Shown: positions 1-9,449, counted from the stretch's first letter. The stretch: DNA of 64,000 nucleotides from JBMNMS01 sp050953445 (GCA_050953445.1 JBMNMS010000001.1:248001-312000); one strand, 5' to 3'. Notes: generated by a model from the sequence alone, not told the origin. A program made the numbers and translations.

Positions 1-1872
1 ACCATATTGAGCCTATCGGTCTTTATTATCGTATTGTTCATAATAATTAGCGTGCAGCCCGGGCAAAGGATGCAATTGATCCACAGGCTCTATCTAACCC
101 TTTCATTTTTCTATATGATCTGGGCTATCGCTGTGATTATAGCCGGTCTTTCAAACCCTCATCACGTTAACCTGTTGTTCTATTTGGATTGCATAACCTA
201 CATTGGTGCTTCTTCAATGCCAGTGATAATCCTCCTAATCGCACTTTCCTTTGTAAACTCATGGAGCAGGGTACCTAAAGGCTACTACAGCCTATTTGTT
301 TTTCCTATAATAACCGTTACAATCGCTTTTACCAATCCCCTGCACCATCTCTTCTACAAACAGTTTTCCCTCCATAGGAGTGAGGTGGTTTTCGGCCCCT
401 ATCTATATGTTAACGGCATCATAAATTATTTCTTTCTAATATTAGCCTGCACCCTTATGATTAGTTTTGCCGTAAGAAATCCCGACCGATTATACGTTTT
501 ACAGACCATATTCTACTGCCTCGGTAACCTTGTCCCCCTTATTGTCAACATAGTCGTCACCATGGGATTGGTGTATCAGGTATCATTTGCAATAACACCA
601 ATCAGCTTCCTAGCAACAATGTTTTTCCACGGCATGGCAATTTACAAGTTTCATCTGTTGGACATAAGGCCAATAGCCACCAAGCAGGTTTTGGACTGGA
701 TTTCGGACGGCTATTTAATACTAAGCGAGTCTGAGTTAGTCCTCAGCTATAATAAGCCATTTTATAATATCTTCGGCTCCACCTACGGCATTGTTGCAAA
801 CAAATCTTTGAAAAAATGTATTCAAGACGAGGATGTTTTAGGCAAAACAGCAATCTATAATCTGATGACAGCCTTAGACTCCTGTCGTCAATCCCTTTCC
901 ATAGTGTCCTATGAACAGGCTGTAACCCTTTCTATGAATCAAAAGCCTATCAAATACTACTATGTTGTAGATGTTTCCCCATTGTTGCAGGGGGATAAAA
1001 TTACTGGATTCATAATCATATTCAAGGATATTACACAGGTCAAAAAAAGCATGCAGCAGCTTCATGATAGTCAAACCCGACTTATGGAAAGGGAAAGACT
1101 TGCCTTCCTTGGGCAGATGGTGGGCGGTTTGGCACATAACCTCAAGACACCTATTATGTGTATTTCAGGTTGCAGCGCATCAATTAACAATCTGATCAAG
1201 GAATGCCGGGACAGTCTGGAATGCCCCCAGGTGATAAACGAAGACTATATTGAAATCTATGGAGAGGTAGAGGCCTGGCTCACAAGGATCAGGGATTCTT
1301 GCTCCTATATGTCCGATATTATTTCAGCCATCAAAGATCAGGCAACTAACGCCAGCACCTCTACAAATACGATATTCACCTTGCACCAGCTGATTCAACG
1401 TTCATCACTACTGATGCGACATGAATTGCAAGCCGCTGGATGCACCCTTGTTTCAGAATACGATTCGTATAGGGAAATTGTCCTGTCGGGAGACATAAAC
1501 AATCTAATTCAAGTACTGAACAATCTCATTTCAAATGCCATATATTCGCAAAAACTCTCAGGTGGCGGGGAAATATTTTTAGGCATCGAAAAAAGCGAAA
1601 ACCACCTTAGCCTTTATGTAAAGGACACAGGGCCAGGCATCAACCCTCAGATTAAAAAGCGCCTCTTTAGAGAGATGACTACCGACAAAGGCACTTATGG
1701 CACTGGGCTTGGCCTATATATATCCAATGCGGTTGTCCGTGGCAAATTTGGAGGAACTATATGGTTTCGTGACAATCCGGAGGGAGGCGCCATCTTTGGC
1801 ATTGCCCTCCCTCTTGAAAGCATAACCTTTAAGGACGCTTTAAATGCAGAAACACTTAAAAAGGAGGATTAA
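1..1872 (+). CDS. Membrane sensor histidine kinase (5' end cut by window)
   Basis: Sensor kinase that probably phosphorylates the response regulator encoded 2 bp downstream. The frame is open to base 1; the first possible start is TTG at 7, but the first membrane segment looks short, so a few residues probably lie outside. About seven hydrophobic segments fill the first ~215 residues, like the HisKA_7TM sensor type. A PAS-like region follows (about 225-345). The kinase core has His377 in AHNLKTPI as the likely phosphoacceptor, an N box (NNLISNAIYSQ), and G boxes KDTGPGI and GTGLGLYIS near the C-terminus. It has no receiver domain of its own. The signal is unknown; a multi-pass sensor would suit a membrane-soluble or small ligand. 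The kinase call is secure; the ligand is not. Confidence 0.9.
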   Translation, partial: TILSLSVFIIVLFIIISVQPGQRMQLIHRLYLTLSFFYMIWAIAVIIAGLSNPHHVNLLFYLDCITYIGASSMPVIILLIALSFVNSWSRVPKGYYSLFVFPIITVTIAFTNPLHHLFYKQFSLHRSEVVFGPYLYVNGIINYFFLILACTLMISFAVRNPDRLYVLQTIFYCLGNLVPLIVNIVVTMGLVYQVSFAITPISFLATMFFHGMAIYKFHLLDIRPIATKQVLDWISDGYLILSESELVLSYNKPFYNIFGSTYGIVANKSLKKCIQDEDVLGKTAIYNLMTALDSCRQSLSIVSYEQAVTLSMNQKPIKYYYVVDVSPLLQGDKITGFIIIFKDITQVKKSMQQLHDSQTRLMERERLAFLGQMVGGLAHNLKTPIMCISGCSASINNLIKECRDSLECPQVINEDYIEIYGEVEAWLTRIRDSCSYMSDIISAIKDQATNASTSTNTIFTLHQLIQRSSLLMRHELQAAGCTLVSEYDSYREIVLSGDINNLIQVLNNLISNAIYSQKLSGGGEIFLGIEKSENHLSLYVKDTGPGINPQIKKRLFREMTTDKGTYGTGLGLYISNAVVRGKFGGTIWFRDNPEGGAIFGIALPLESITFKDALNAETLKKED

Positions 1873-1874
1873 GG

Positions 1875-2945
1875 ATGCGAATAAAGAAAAATAACAACGA
1901 ATTAAACAATTTTTCTATTCTTGCCTTGGACGATGACCCCATCATGACAATTACGCTACAATCATATTTCCAAGCTTCCGGCTATAAGGTTGATGTTGAA
2001 AACGATCCCTATGCTGCCATAGAAGCCATTCGAAACGGTTCTTATGACATTCTTTTGCTGGACTTTTTAATGTCGCCTATTTGCGGTGATCAAGTGGTCC
2101 AACTTGTAAGGGAATTCAACAACGACCTCTTCATCATATTGCTAACCGGTCACAAAAGCCTTGCCCCTCCTTTAAAAACCATACGGGAATTGGATATTCA
2201 AGGGTACTATGAAAAAAGCGACCGCTTCGATCAATTAGAACTCTTAGTGGAGTCATGCGTAAAATCTATACGACAAATGCGTACTATAAAAACCTATCAG
2301 GAGGAACTGCACAACGCGTATACAGATTTACAAAACAGCTATGCAGGCACCATAAGTGCTATCAGGCAGATGGTGGATGCAAAAGATATCTATACCCGGG
2401 GCCATTCTGATAGGGTGGCTATTTACGGAACTTTGCTGTCCAAACAACTTGGTAAGGACGAAGCCTTTTCCGAAAGGGTTAGAGTTGCAGGGTTGTTTCA
2501 TGACATAGGGAAAATGGGTATACCGGATCGACTGCTTCTTAAGGATACGGTCTTGACGAAGGAGGAATTTGCCATCATAAAGGAGCACCCTTTACGAGGT
2601 TATCAAATTCTCTCATCAATTTCACTTTTTCATGAAATCGCACCCATAGTTTTGAATCATCATGAACGAATAGACGGCAATGGATACCCCAACGGTTTGA
2701 AAGGGGAACAAATACCCTTAGAATCCAAAATTATTTCAATAGTCGATGCCTTTGATGCCATGACATCGAACAGGCAATACCGCAGTAATTTCGATTATCA
2801 GATAGCCATATCCCAGCTACAAGAAGGCAAGGAAACCCAGTTTTGCGGAAGCTGTGTGGACGCATTTTTAGAAGTCTTGAAAAACCGCGATATCATCACT
2901 AAGGAATTGGCATGGACCTATGCCGTTGAAGGAGGTATCAAATGA
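1875..2945 (+). CDS. Response regulator with HD-GYP phosphodiesterase domain
   Basis: Two-domain effector in the style of RpfG: an N-terminal receiver (about 13-130) with acidic pocket D19-D21 and phosphoacceptor Asp63 (LLLDFLM), then an HD-GYP domain (about 150-345). The metal-binding HD pair is H209-D210 in HDIGKMGIPD, and the GYP triplet is at 270-272 within HHERIDGNGYP. HD-GYP domains hydrolyse cyclic-di-GMP to pGpG or GMP; all diagnostic residues appear intact, so activity is likely. The start has an AAGGAGG site overlapping the kinase stop region. Its last four bases overlap the ligase start (ATGA), indicating translational coupling. The predicted output is a change in cyclic-di-GMP level when the upstream kinase is active. 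Confidence 0.93.
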   Translation: MRIKKNNNELNNFSILALDDDPIMTITLQSYFQASGYKVDVENDPYAAIEAIRNGSYDILLLDFLMSPICGDQVVQLVREFNNDLFIILLTGHKSLAPPLKTIRELDIQGYYEKSDRFDQLELLVESCVKSIRQMRTIKTYQEELHNAYTDLQNSYAGTISAIRQMVDAKDIYTRGHSDRVAIYGTLLSKQLGKDEAFSERVRVAGLFHDIGKMGIPDRLLLKDTVLTKEEFAIIKEHPLRGYQILSSISLFHEIAPIVLNHHERIDGNGYPNGLKGEQIPLESKIISIVDAFDAMTSNRQYRSNFDYQIAISQLQEGKETQFCGSCVDAFLEVLKNRDIITKELAWTYAVEGGIK

Positions 2946-4597
2946 GCGCTTATCCATTTAACAAAATTGATTTTTACGATACATTTCCACAATACGTGTC
3001 CGGTCTGGCTCAAAAATATGGAGACATGCCAGCCATTTCCTCCTTTAATAAGAAAAAAGAGGAGGAGCGCCATTCCTTTTCGGATTTGGAAAAGGATGTG
3101 ATAAGTTTAGGGGAGGCTTTCATTCATCTAAGTTTTAACGGGGAGCATATAGCGATAGTAGGAGAAAATAGCTATCATTGGATTCTCATTTATCTAGCCT
3201 GCCTTTGTACGGGAGGCGTAGCAGTCTGCATAGATATTGAGCAGCCTGAGGATGCAATAAGGGACATGATTCAGCGAGCGGATAGCCGTGTAATCTTTAC
3301 CTCACCAACCCAGGCCGGTATCTGTGAGCCCTTGCTTCACTCAGAAGATGTGAAAGGTCTCTATATAATCACTGATGATATGGATGGAGAACGCTCCCTT
3401 GGCCGTCTTCTTCAGTTGGGAAAGGATCTTCGGGAAAAAGGCATTAGAAACTATGAATCCATAGCCATAAACCCGGATCAGTTAGGTTCAATAGTGTATA
3501 CCTCAGGGACCACCAACACATCAAAGCCCGTAATGTTAAGCCAAAGGAATCATCTTTATAACATAAGCGAATCCATGGTAACACTTACACCGGACGAAAC
3601 AGTTTTTACAGCCCTTCCCTTCTACCACGTCTATAGCTTGAACTGCGGTGTTCTTGGGAACATGGTTCGTGGAGCCCACATATATATAAATGGGGATATT
3701 AAAACCGCCATTCGGGATATGCTACTGGCAGATGCTAAAACCCTAATTGCCGTTCCACTGCTGGTAGAAACATTGCAAAGGAACCTTTGGCTCCAATTGG
3801 AAAAGGCAGGGATGAAGGATAAAGTTCAGCGACTTATTAACATAAACTTGTTTTTACAACCTTTCCGCCTATCCTGGAAAAAGCATAAGCTAACTCTGAT
3901 TAAGGAAAAGATTTTAGGACAGGTACATTTCATTTCATGCGGCGGAGCACATCTGTCAAAATCCCTGTCAGACGAAATGATCATGTTTGGAATATTGGTT
4001 TTACAAGGATATGGTGCTACCGAATGTGCCCCATTGATTTCAGTAAACAGAAACTTTTCAAACCGCACCGGCTCAGCAGGCCATATTCTACCCAGCTATG
4101 AGTATAAATTCGTTGATGGCGAACTATGGGTTAAGGGTCCATCCGTAATGAAAGGATATTATAAAAATCCTGATTTGACTGAGGAGGTGCTCCATGACGG
4201 CTGGTTTAAAACCGGGGATGTGGGCCATGTTGACAAAAAAGGTTTTCTCCATATTTCCGGACGAAAAAAGAATCTCATAGTCTTTAAAAACGGCAAAAAG
4301 CTTTCACCGGAAATAATTGAGGCCCAACTGTCAAACATCCCCACAATAAAAGATGCTGTTGTCTATGGTGCTTCCAGCGGAGCATCCATCGATGATGTCA
4401 AGGTAGCCGTAAGCATATATCCCGACCCCCAGCTTACGGAGGGAATGGGATCCTATGAAATTCTGCAGAACCTGCATAAGAGCATAGAAGAACTAAACCA
4501 GAAGCTGCCATCCTACCAGCAAATACAGATGATCAATATTCGTGAAAACGAGTTTTTTAAAACGCCCCTACAAAAAATCAAAAGGCATATTGAATAG
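2942..4597 (+). CDS. AMP-forming acyl-activating ligase (long-chain acyl-CoA/acyl-ACP synthetase type)
   Basis: Member of the ANL adenylating superfamily, 551 residues, the size of a bacterial fatty acyl ligase. The phosphate-binding loop reads YTSGTTNTSKPVMLSQRN; the lysine is kept, but three usual Gly/Pro positions and the final His differ from TSGTTGxPKGVxxxH. The A5-type motif GYGATECAP, the hinge region FKTGDVGHVDKKGFLHISGR, and the C-terminal catalytic lysine (K545, PLQKIKR) are present. No transmembrane segment is evident. With a dedicated carrier protein 9 bp downstream and a phosphopantetheinyl transferase after it, loading an acyl group onto that carrier is a reasonable inference; formation of an acyl-CoA is the alternative. 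The substrate cannot be read from sequence. Confidence 0.85.
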   Translation: MSAYPFNKIDFYDTFPQYVSGLAQKYGDMPAISSFNKKKEEERHSFSDLEKDVISLGEAFIHLSFNGEHIAIVGENSYHWILIYLACLCTGGVAVCIDIEQPEDAIRDMIQRADSRVIFTSPTQAGICEPLLHSEDVKGLYIITDDMDGERSLGRLLQLGKDLREKGIRNYESIAINPDQLGSIVYTSGTTNTSKPVMLSQRNHLYNISESMVTLTPDETVFTALPFYHVYSLNCGVLGNMVRGAHIYINGDIKTAIRDMLLADAKTLIAVPLLVETLQRNLWLQLEKAGMKDKVQRLININLFLQPFRLSWKKHKLTLIKEKILGQVHFISCGGAHLSKSLSDEMIMFGILVLQGYGATECAPLISVNRNFSNRTGSAGHILPSYEYKFVDGELWVKGPSVMKGYYKNPDLTEEVLHDGWFKTGDVGHVDKKGFLHISGRKKNLIVFKNGKKLSPEIIEAQLSNIPTIKDAVVYGASSGASIDDVKVAVSIYPDPQLTEGMGSYEILQNLHKSIEELNQKLPSYQQIQMINIRENEFFKTPLQKIKRHIE

Positions 4598-4606
4598 GAG
4601 GACACC

Positions 4607-4831
4607 ATGATAGAAATTGTCAGGGAAATAGTGTATGAAGTCACCGGGAAATCCAATTTAACCTACGATACGGATTTTGTCAAAGATCTGGAATTAAACT
4701 CTTTCGATGTTATGAATATAATAGCTATTTTCGAGGAAAGATTCGACATAGATATTCCCGCCAGAGACATTTGGCCCCTTCACCAGGTCAGGGATGTAAT
4801 CGAATACATGCGCATAAGGGGTGTTCAATAG
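4607..4831 (+). CDS. Free-standing acyl carrier protein
   Basis: Small acidic carrier protein of 74 residues with the four-helix ACP pattern. The phosphopantetheine serine is S32 in LELNSFDVM; the usual Asp before Ser is replaced by Asn, which separates it from the housekeeping AcpP motif (DSLD). An AGGAGG site sits 7 bases before the ATG. Lying between an adenylating ligase and an Sfp-type transferase, it is very likely the carrier for the ligase product. A D-alanyl carrier (DltC-like) role was considered, but no DltB or DltD partner is present. Confidence 0.85.
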   Translation: MIEIVREIVYEVTGKSNLTYDTDFVKDLELNSFDVMNIIAIFEERFDIDIPARDIWPLHQVRDVIEYMRIRGVQ

Positions 4832-4833
4832 CT

Positions 4834-5400
4834 ATGGGCAGGAACGACATCCGCATTTATTACTGCAAAATGGACACGGATCTTTCTAAAAGCGAGAAGC
4901 TACACCTTGCAGCAAATCTCTATTTAAAAGAAAAAAGCTGCCCCCCTACCGATGTGAAAACTGTTCATAAAAACAAATGGGGCAAACCTTATTTCCCCAA
5001 TTCCCCTCAGGTCAATTTCTCCATATCCCATAGCGGTGATTATTGGATCTGCGGTTTTTCTCAGGCACCCTTAGGCTTGGACCTACAGGAACATCGGAAG
5101 GGAGACTATGCCAGACTCTCACAAAGATTTTTTCACCCCTTAGAGGATATCTTTTTAAAAGGCGGCAATTATGAGGATTTTTTCTCCCTATGGACCGCCA
5201 AGGAAAGCTACGTTAAGTACATTGGGACAGGCTTCATTAAGGAAAGCAGCTCCTTTTCAGTAATAGACAATGAAAGCCTTATTGCCATGGGTAAGATGGA
5301 AAGGGTAACCTTCAAGCACCTGACATTTATAGCAGGCTACAGCCTTTGCGTCTGTTCAAAGCGAATCGATGAGGTTAAAATTTCCTCCCTATCGCTCTGA
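4834..5400 (+). CDS. Sfp-type 4'-phosphopantetheinyl transferase
   Basis: Transfers the phosphopantetheine arm of CoA to a carrier-protein serine, presumably the neighbouring ACP. The ATG at 4834 is chosen because AAGGGGTG (4816-4823) precedes it; an in-frame ATG at 4771 would lie inside the ACP gene and add 21 residues unlike the family. The product is 188 residues. Family motifs are LGLDLQEH (magnesium-binding Asp, with Gln where Glu is common) and SLWTAKESYVKYIGTG (the W-x2-K-E-x3-K signature). The 3' end overlaps the convergent terC gene by 26 bases. Having its own transferase suggests that the ACP is not a substrate of the housekeeping AcpS. Confidence 0.88.
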   Translation: MGRNDIRIYYCKMDTDLSKSEKLHLAANLYLKEKSCPPTDVKTVHKNKWGKPYFPNSPQVNFSISHSGDYWICGFSQAPLGLDLQEHRKGDYARLSQRFFHPLEDIFLKGGNYEDFFSLWTAKESYVKYIGTGFIKESSSFSVIDNESLIAMGKMERVTFKHLTFIAGYSLCVCSKRIDEVKISSLSL

Positions 5401-6241
5401 TATTTCTGCCACTATGAACCGATAGGATCATTGTTAGAATAATTGTTGTCAAAATGAACATGATTGAAAACCTGGTTGAAATGTCCACATCGAAATATAA
5501 CATACCCAGTTTGGTACCAGTGAAAAACAGTATGCCACCGACCCCATATTTTATGTATTTAAAACGTTCGTGTAGATGCTCCAAAACAAAATACATCTGC
5601 CTCAATCCCAAAACGGCAAAGATATTTGAAACATAAATTATAAAGGGATGGGTGGAAATTGAAAAGGCTGCCGGTACGGAATCGATGGCAAAAGCAATGT
5701 CAGATAACTCCACCACAAACACCGCTGCAAGCAAAGGAGTCGCCATCCACCGGCCCTTCCTTTTAACGATGAAGTTATCACCGGTATAGTCGTGGGCTAT
5801 GGGCATGAATCTTCCCATAACCCTTATAATCCAACCTTTACCTACGCCATCATGACCTCCCTTCTCCAAAACCATCCTTATCCCGCCGATTATCAATATT
5901 CCGCCAAGAATGTATAAAACCCACTCAAAGCGTCCAATAATTCTGGCACCCAGCATGATGAAAAGGAAGCGAAGTATTATAGCACCTATTATTCCATAGG
6001 CTAAAACCCTATGTTGCCCTTTGTTCCTAATGCCAAAACTAATGAATATTCCCATGAATACAAATAGATTGTCCACACTCAGGCTTAATTCAATTAAATA
6101 ACAGCCGAAGAACTCCAGAGCCAATTCCTTCCCCATGAAAACCAATACACCAATATTGCATATCAACGCAAGGCCCATCCAAAGAAGTATCCACTTTAAG
6201 GATCGATAAAAATCATCTCCCCGACTAATACCCCTACCCAT
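5375..6241 (-). CDS. TerC family integral membrane protein
   Basis: Multi-pass membrane protein (288 residues, about seven to nine hydrophobic segments) with the TerC/Alx hallmarks: an ELSLSVDNLFVF segment after the second helix and VELSDIAFAIDSVPA in the second half, each carrying conserved membrane-embedded Asp/Glu. Members are linked to manganese export, protection of secreted metalloenzymes and tellurite resistance; which applies here is unknown. The ATG overlaps the end of the aroA-like gene by 8 bases, so it is probably the last gene of that operon. Its 3' end overlaps the convergent phosphopantetheinyl transferase gene. Confidence 0.88.
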   Translation of the reverse strand: MGRGISRGDDFYRSLKWILLWMGLALICNIGVLVFMGKELALEFFGCYLIELSLSVDNLFVFMGIFISFGIRNKGQHRVLAYGIIGAIILRFLFIMLGARIIGRFEWVLYILGGILIIGGIRMVLEKGGHDGVGKGWIIRVMGRFMPIAHDYTGDNFIVKRKGRWMATPLLAAVFVVELSDIAFAIDSVPAAFSISTHPFIIYVSNIFAVLGLRQMYFVLEHLHERFKYIKYGVGGILFFTGTKLGMLYFDVDISTRFSIMFILTTIILTMILSVHSGRNIRAIGRKF

Positions 6242-7454
6242 TTATTTTAACCTTACCGCCTAATTTTTTGTATTCGTCAAAAAAATTAATATAGATTTTT
6301 TCTATACCCTCTCCCCCAATAATGGTCATCTCCTCCCGACAACAGGTGGCGGCAATGGCCATGGCCATACCTATGCTATAATCCCCCATGGCGTCCACTG
6401 GGCCTCCTTCAAGGCTTTCTCTCCCTTGTACGGTAAAACCGTTTCCCGATTCAGATATGTTTGCCCCTATTGCCACAAGGGCATTAATTAGGGCATCCAA
6501 CCTGTCAATCTCCTTCAATCTCAGTCTTTCGCAGTTTTCAAAGCGGATGGTTCCCGGGGTAACAGCCGCCACAACCCCAAGAGGTGCCACCAAATCGGGG
6601 ATGTGAGAACAATCTATTACCCCACCATCCTCTATGGACTGAAGCAAGGTTAGTATCCTCCTATTTCCCTGAACCGATCTTTGGTTCAACCCCTCGCAGT
6701 TAATTTTGTTACCCAGAGCATTTGCCGCCATCCAAAATGCCGAGGTGATCCAATCCCCTTCTATTCTAATTTCTCGAGGAGCCTTGAAATTTTGCTTTCC
6801 CGGGATTATATAGCCCTTTGGCTGCTCATAAACATCTACTCCATAGCGTTCCAGCACATCCCTGGTCAAATCCACATAATCCTCTTCCTCAAGATGAACA
6901 TCCAATATTATCTCGCTATCTCCCTTCATAGTGGTTGCTGCCAGTATAAGACCTGTAACCCATTGTGCGCTTATCTCACCGGGAAGGTGAAAGACTCCCG
7001 GTTTCAATCTTCCCTTTATGGATAGAGGCATTCCTTCACCTGTTATTCTGCACCCCTGCCGGCTCAATGCCTCCTTAATGGGCTCCATAGGCAAGCTAAC
7101 AAGCCGACCGTCTCCTTCCAGTGTTACATTTTCCTTGATAGCCGCCGCAACAGGCAATAGGAATCTGAATGTACTTGCGCTATCTCCGCATTGCAACACT
7201 ACATTTGTTTTTTTATTGCCCTTCTTCGATATAGGTTCAACCCGAAAGCGATCCTCCTTTAACACCTTAATATGTGCGCCTAAAGACCTTAAACACTTCA
7301 TAAGGATTTCAACATCCTTCGAATCCCCCTTCATTAAAACATCGGTGGGGCGATCCGCCAAAGCAGCACATATAAACACCCGCTGTGCATGTGATCCGGA
7401 TGGAATAGCTCTTATGCTCCCTGACAACTTTCCAGGTGTAATATTTATGTCCAT
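6234..7454 (-). CDS. aroA: EPSP synthase homologue with altered active site
   Basis: The fold and length (406 residues) match 3-phosphoshikimate 1-carboxyvinyltransferase, step six of the shikimate pathway. Conserved parts include R25, Q in SAQWVTG, PDL (catalytic Asp region) and LKEIDR (Glu/Arg of KETDR). Several key positions differ when aligned by eye to the E. coli enzyme. The phosphate-binding lysine K22 is Gly (G20, IPSGSHAQR), G96 is Ala (A93, GDSASTFR), and the DHR triplet 384-386 is D-Y-S (358-360). Ala at the G96 position is a known glyphosate-tolerance substitution. Losing K22 and R386 casts doubt on normal catalysis, so this may be a repurposed paralogue. Upstream neighbour fbp is 36 bases away; no other shikimate gene is nearby. 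Confidence 0.75.
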   Translation of the reverse strand: MDINITPGKLSGSIRAIPSGSHAQRVFICAALADRPTDVLMKGDSKDVEILMKCLRSLGAHIKVLKEDRFRVEPISKKGNKKTNVVLQCGDSASTFRFLLPVAAAIKENVTLEGDGRLVSLPMEPIKEALSRQGCRITGEGMPLSIKGRLKPGVFHLPGEISAQWVTGLILAATTMKGDSEIILDVHLEEEDYVDLTRDVLERYGVDVYEQPKGYIIPGKQNFKAPREIRIEGDWITSAFWMAANALGNKINCEGLNQRSVQGNRRILTLLQSIEDGGVIDCSHIPDLVAPLGVVAAVTPGTIRFENCERLRLKEIDRLDALINALVAIGANISESGNGFTVQGRESLEGGPVDAMGDYSIGMAMAIAATCCREEMTIIGGEGIEKIYINFFDEYKKLGGKVKING

Positions 7455-7490
7455 TAACCGATTGTCCGCCTTTCATATATGTATTATGGC

Positions 7491-9449
7491 CTATTTTTGT
7501 TTAATTGCGCCGTTCCTATATGCCCTTAAAAGCATTTTTAAGTCATCTATTTTATTCTGCAATTCCCTGCCTGTATCAGTGGCTTTATTTAATATGCGCC
7601 CGGTTATCTCGGCCTTGGCTACCTGGGTTGATATTATATCCTGTTCTTCCTGAACCGCTTTTTCTGCGGATTCAAAGGCCTGGTGGGCTGTTAGAATGTA
7701 GCCATAGGAATTATGTATCAACGAATATCCTGCGATTCCGGTAGTCTTTTGATAGGCTTTTGCAAAACCTCCATCAATTACAAAGACTCTACCGTTTGCC
7801 TTCACCGGATTGGTTCCCTTCTTTACAGGCATATGGCCATTTATAATATGGGATGTCCCGGGAGAAAGCCCGAATTCCAAGGCTATCTTTTCAACTATCT
7901 CCTCGTTTTCCACAAGTGAGTAGTATGGATTTTTCGCCTCACGCCAAGTACTTTCATCATCTATGAAGCATCTTTCAAATGTTGTAATTTTTTTCTTCCC
8001 GAACAAGGGTGAATTATAGCCACACCATAGGTACCAGAAGAAATCGATACCCCTTTGCTTCTGGGGAGTTCCCGGTTCATCGAAATAACCTTGCCTTGCC
8101 AGTATTTCCGCCTCATCCATCCATTCCTTTCCCCTTGCCGAACCTGTGCTGGTAAACACCTCGGTAAACTCTCCATCCTCATCCATAGGAATACAACCAT
8201 GGAACAACAAATTTCCATTATAGCATTTATACATGCTGCCTTTGGCAAATAGGAACTGCACATCCTCCTGCAGTATCTCGCTTTCCAAAAACGCCTGTGT
8301 CAATCGCTCAACCACAGTAGCTTCACCTTCCGTAAGGCGGTAGGGATCCTTAGGGTCTATGGTGGGAAAATTCTTATCGTTCATCTCATAGGTTTTTCCA
8401 TCGATCTCAACGGTTCCCTCCTCGTAATTAACCTTGTGAAGTAGGCGCAAAGCCTCCATTTTATAGTTAGGATGCTTCTTTATAAGTTGACCTTCCAGTT
8501 TAAACTGTATGATGGCGATAGCTTTATTTATCTTCGAAAGTGAGTTCATATCCGACGCATACAAAAAGTCCTCCTTGCTAACCCTGGGTCTGAAACTTGA
8601 ACAGGGATCATCCGCATAGGTGGATAAGGCAAAGGTCACCAGGGGGCGAATACTAATTCCATAACCCACCTCCAAGGTATGAAGATTGTCATACCTGGTG
8701 CAAATTCTTATAATATTAGCTATACATGCCCCATTACCTGCCGCACCACCCATCCAAAGTATGTCGTGATTACCCCATTGTATATCTACGCTGTGATGCT
8801 TTTTAAGTGCGTCCATAACGATTTCAGCCCCCGGCCCCCTATCATATATATCACCAAGTACATGAAGCCTGTGAACCGAAACCCGACTTATGAGACCGGA
8901 AATTTTTATTATAAAATCGTCTGCAGCATTGATTTCTAAGATACTATCAATTATGCTCTTTTGATATTCCTGCTTCTGAACATCACTTATGGCACCATAA
9001 AGAAGCTCCTCAATGATATAGGCATACTCCCTGGGTATCTGCTTTCTTACATGGGATCTGCTGTATTTCTTGGTTGTAAGACCACATAGAATTATCAACT
9101 GACGCAATGTCTTCCTGTAAAAAGCATCCATATCCTGCTCAGTCTCTTTGATAATCTCTAATTTCTGTTCGGGGTAATATATTAAGGTCGCCAGAGACTT
9201 TTTTTCATTGGGGGTTAGCGTATCTCCAAAGGCATCATCAATTTTAAGCTTAATGACCCCCGATGCATTTTTCAATATATGTAGAAACGATTCATATTCA
9301 CCATGAATGTCGCTTATGAAGTGTTCCGTTCCCTTTGGCAGATTTAATATGGCCATAAGGTTTATTATTTCGGAACTGGCTTCACCTATGGTTGGATAGC
9401 TTTCTGAAAGAAGCCTTAAATACTTTAGCTGTTCATCGGTAAAAATCAC
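7491..9449 (-). CDS. fbp: Class III fructose-1,6-bisphosphatase
   Basis: Hydrolyses fructose-1,6-bisphosphate in gluconeogenesis. The 652-residue length fits the Firmicutes class III enzyme (about 650-670). Calcineurin-like metallophosphatase motifs appear in order: SDIHGEYESF near residue 46, GDIYDRGPG near 200, GNHDILWMG near 223, and INGHMPVKKG near 545. It starts with GTG whose GTGA overlaps the whiA stop, after a GGGAGTG site, so it is translationally coupled to whiA. Confidence 0.93.
   Translation of the reverse strand: MIFTDEQLKYLRLLSESYPTIGEASSEIINLMAILNLPKGTEHFISDIHGEYESFLHILKNASGVIKLKIDDAFGDTLTPNEKKSLATLIYYPEQKLEIIKETEQDMDAFYRKTLRQLIILCGLTTKKYSRSHVRKQIPREYAYIIEELLYGAISDVQKQEYQKSIIDSILEINAADDFIIKISGLISRVSVHRLHVLGDIYDRGPGAEIVMDALKKHHSVDIQWGNHDILWMGGAAGNGACIANIIRICTRYDNLHTLEVGYGISIRPLVTFALSTYADDPCSSFRPRVSKEDFLYASDMNSLSKINKAIAIIQFKLEGQLIKKHPNYKMEALRLLHKVNYEEGTVEIDGKTYEMNDKNFPTIDPKDPYRLTEGEATVVERLTQAFLESEILQEDVQFLFAKGSMYKCYNGNLLFHGCIPMDEDGEFTEVFTSTGSARGKEWMDEAEILARQGYFDEPGTPQKQRGIDFFWYLWCGYNSPLFGKKKITTFERCFIDDESTWREAKNPYYSLVENEEIVEKIALEFGLSPGTSHIINGHMPVKKGTNPVKANGRVFVIDGGFAKAYQKTTGIAGYSLIHNSYGYILTAHQAFESAEKAVQEEQDIISTQVAKAEITGRILNKATDTGRELQNKIDDLKMLLRAYRNGAIKQK

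Noticed and set aside
4771..4833. Longer start for the phosphopantetheinyl transferase
   Set aside because: Would place 21 non-homologous residues inside the ACP gene; ATG at 4834 has its own ribosome site.
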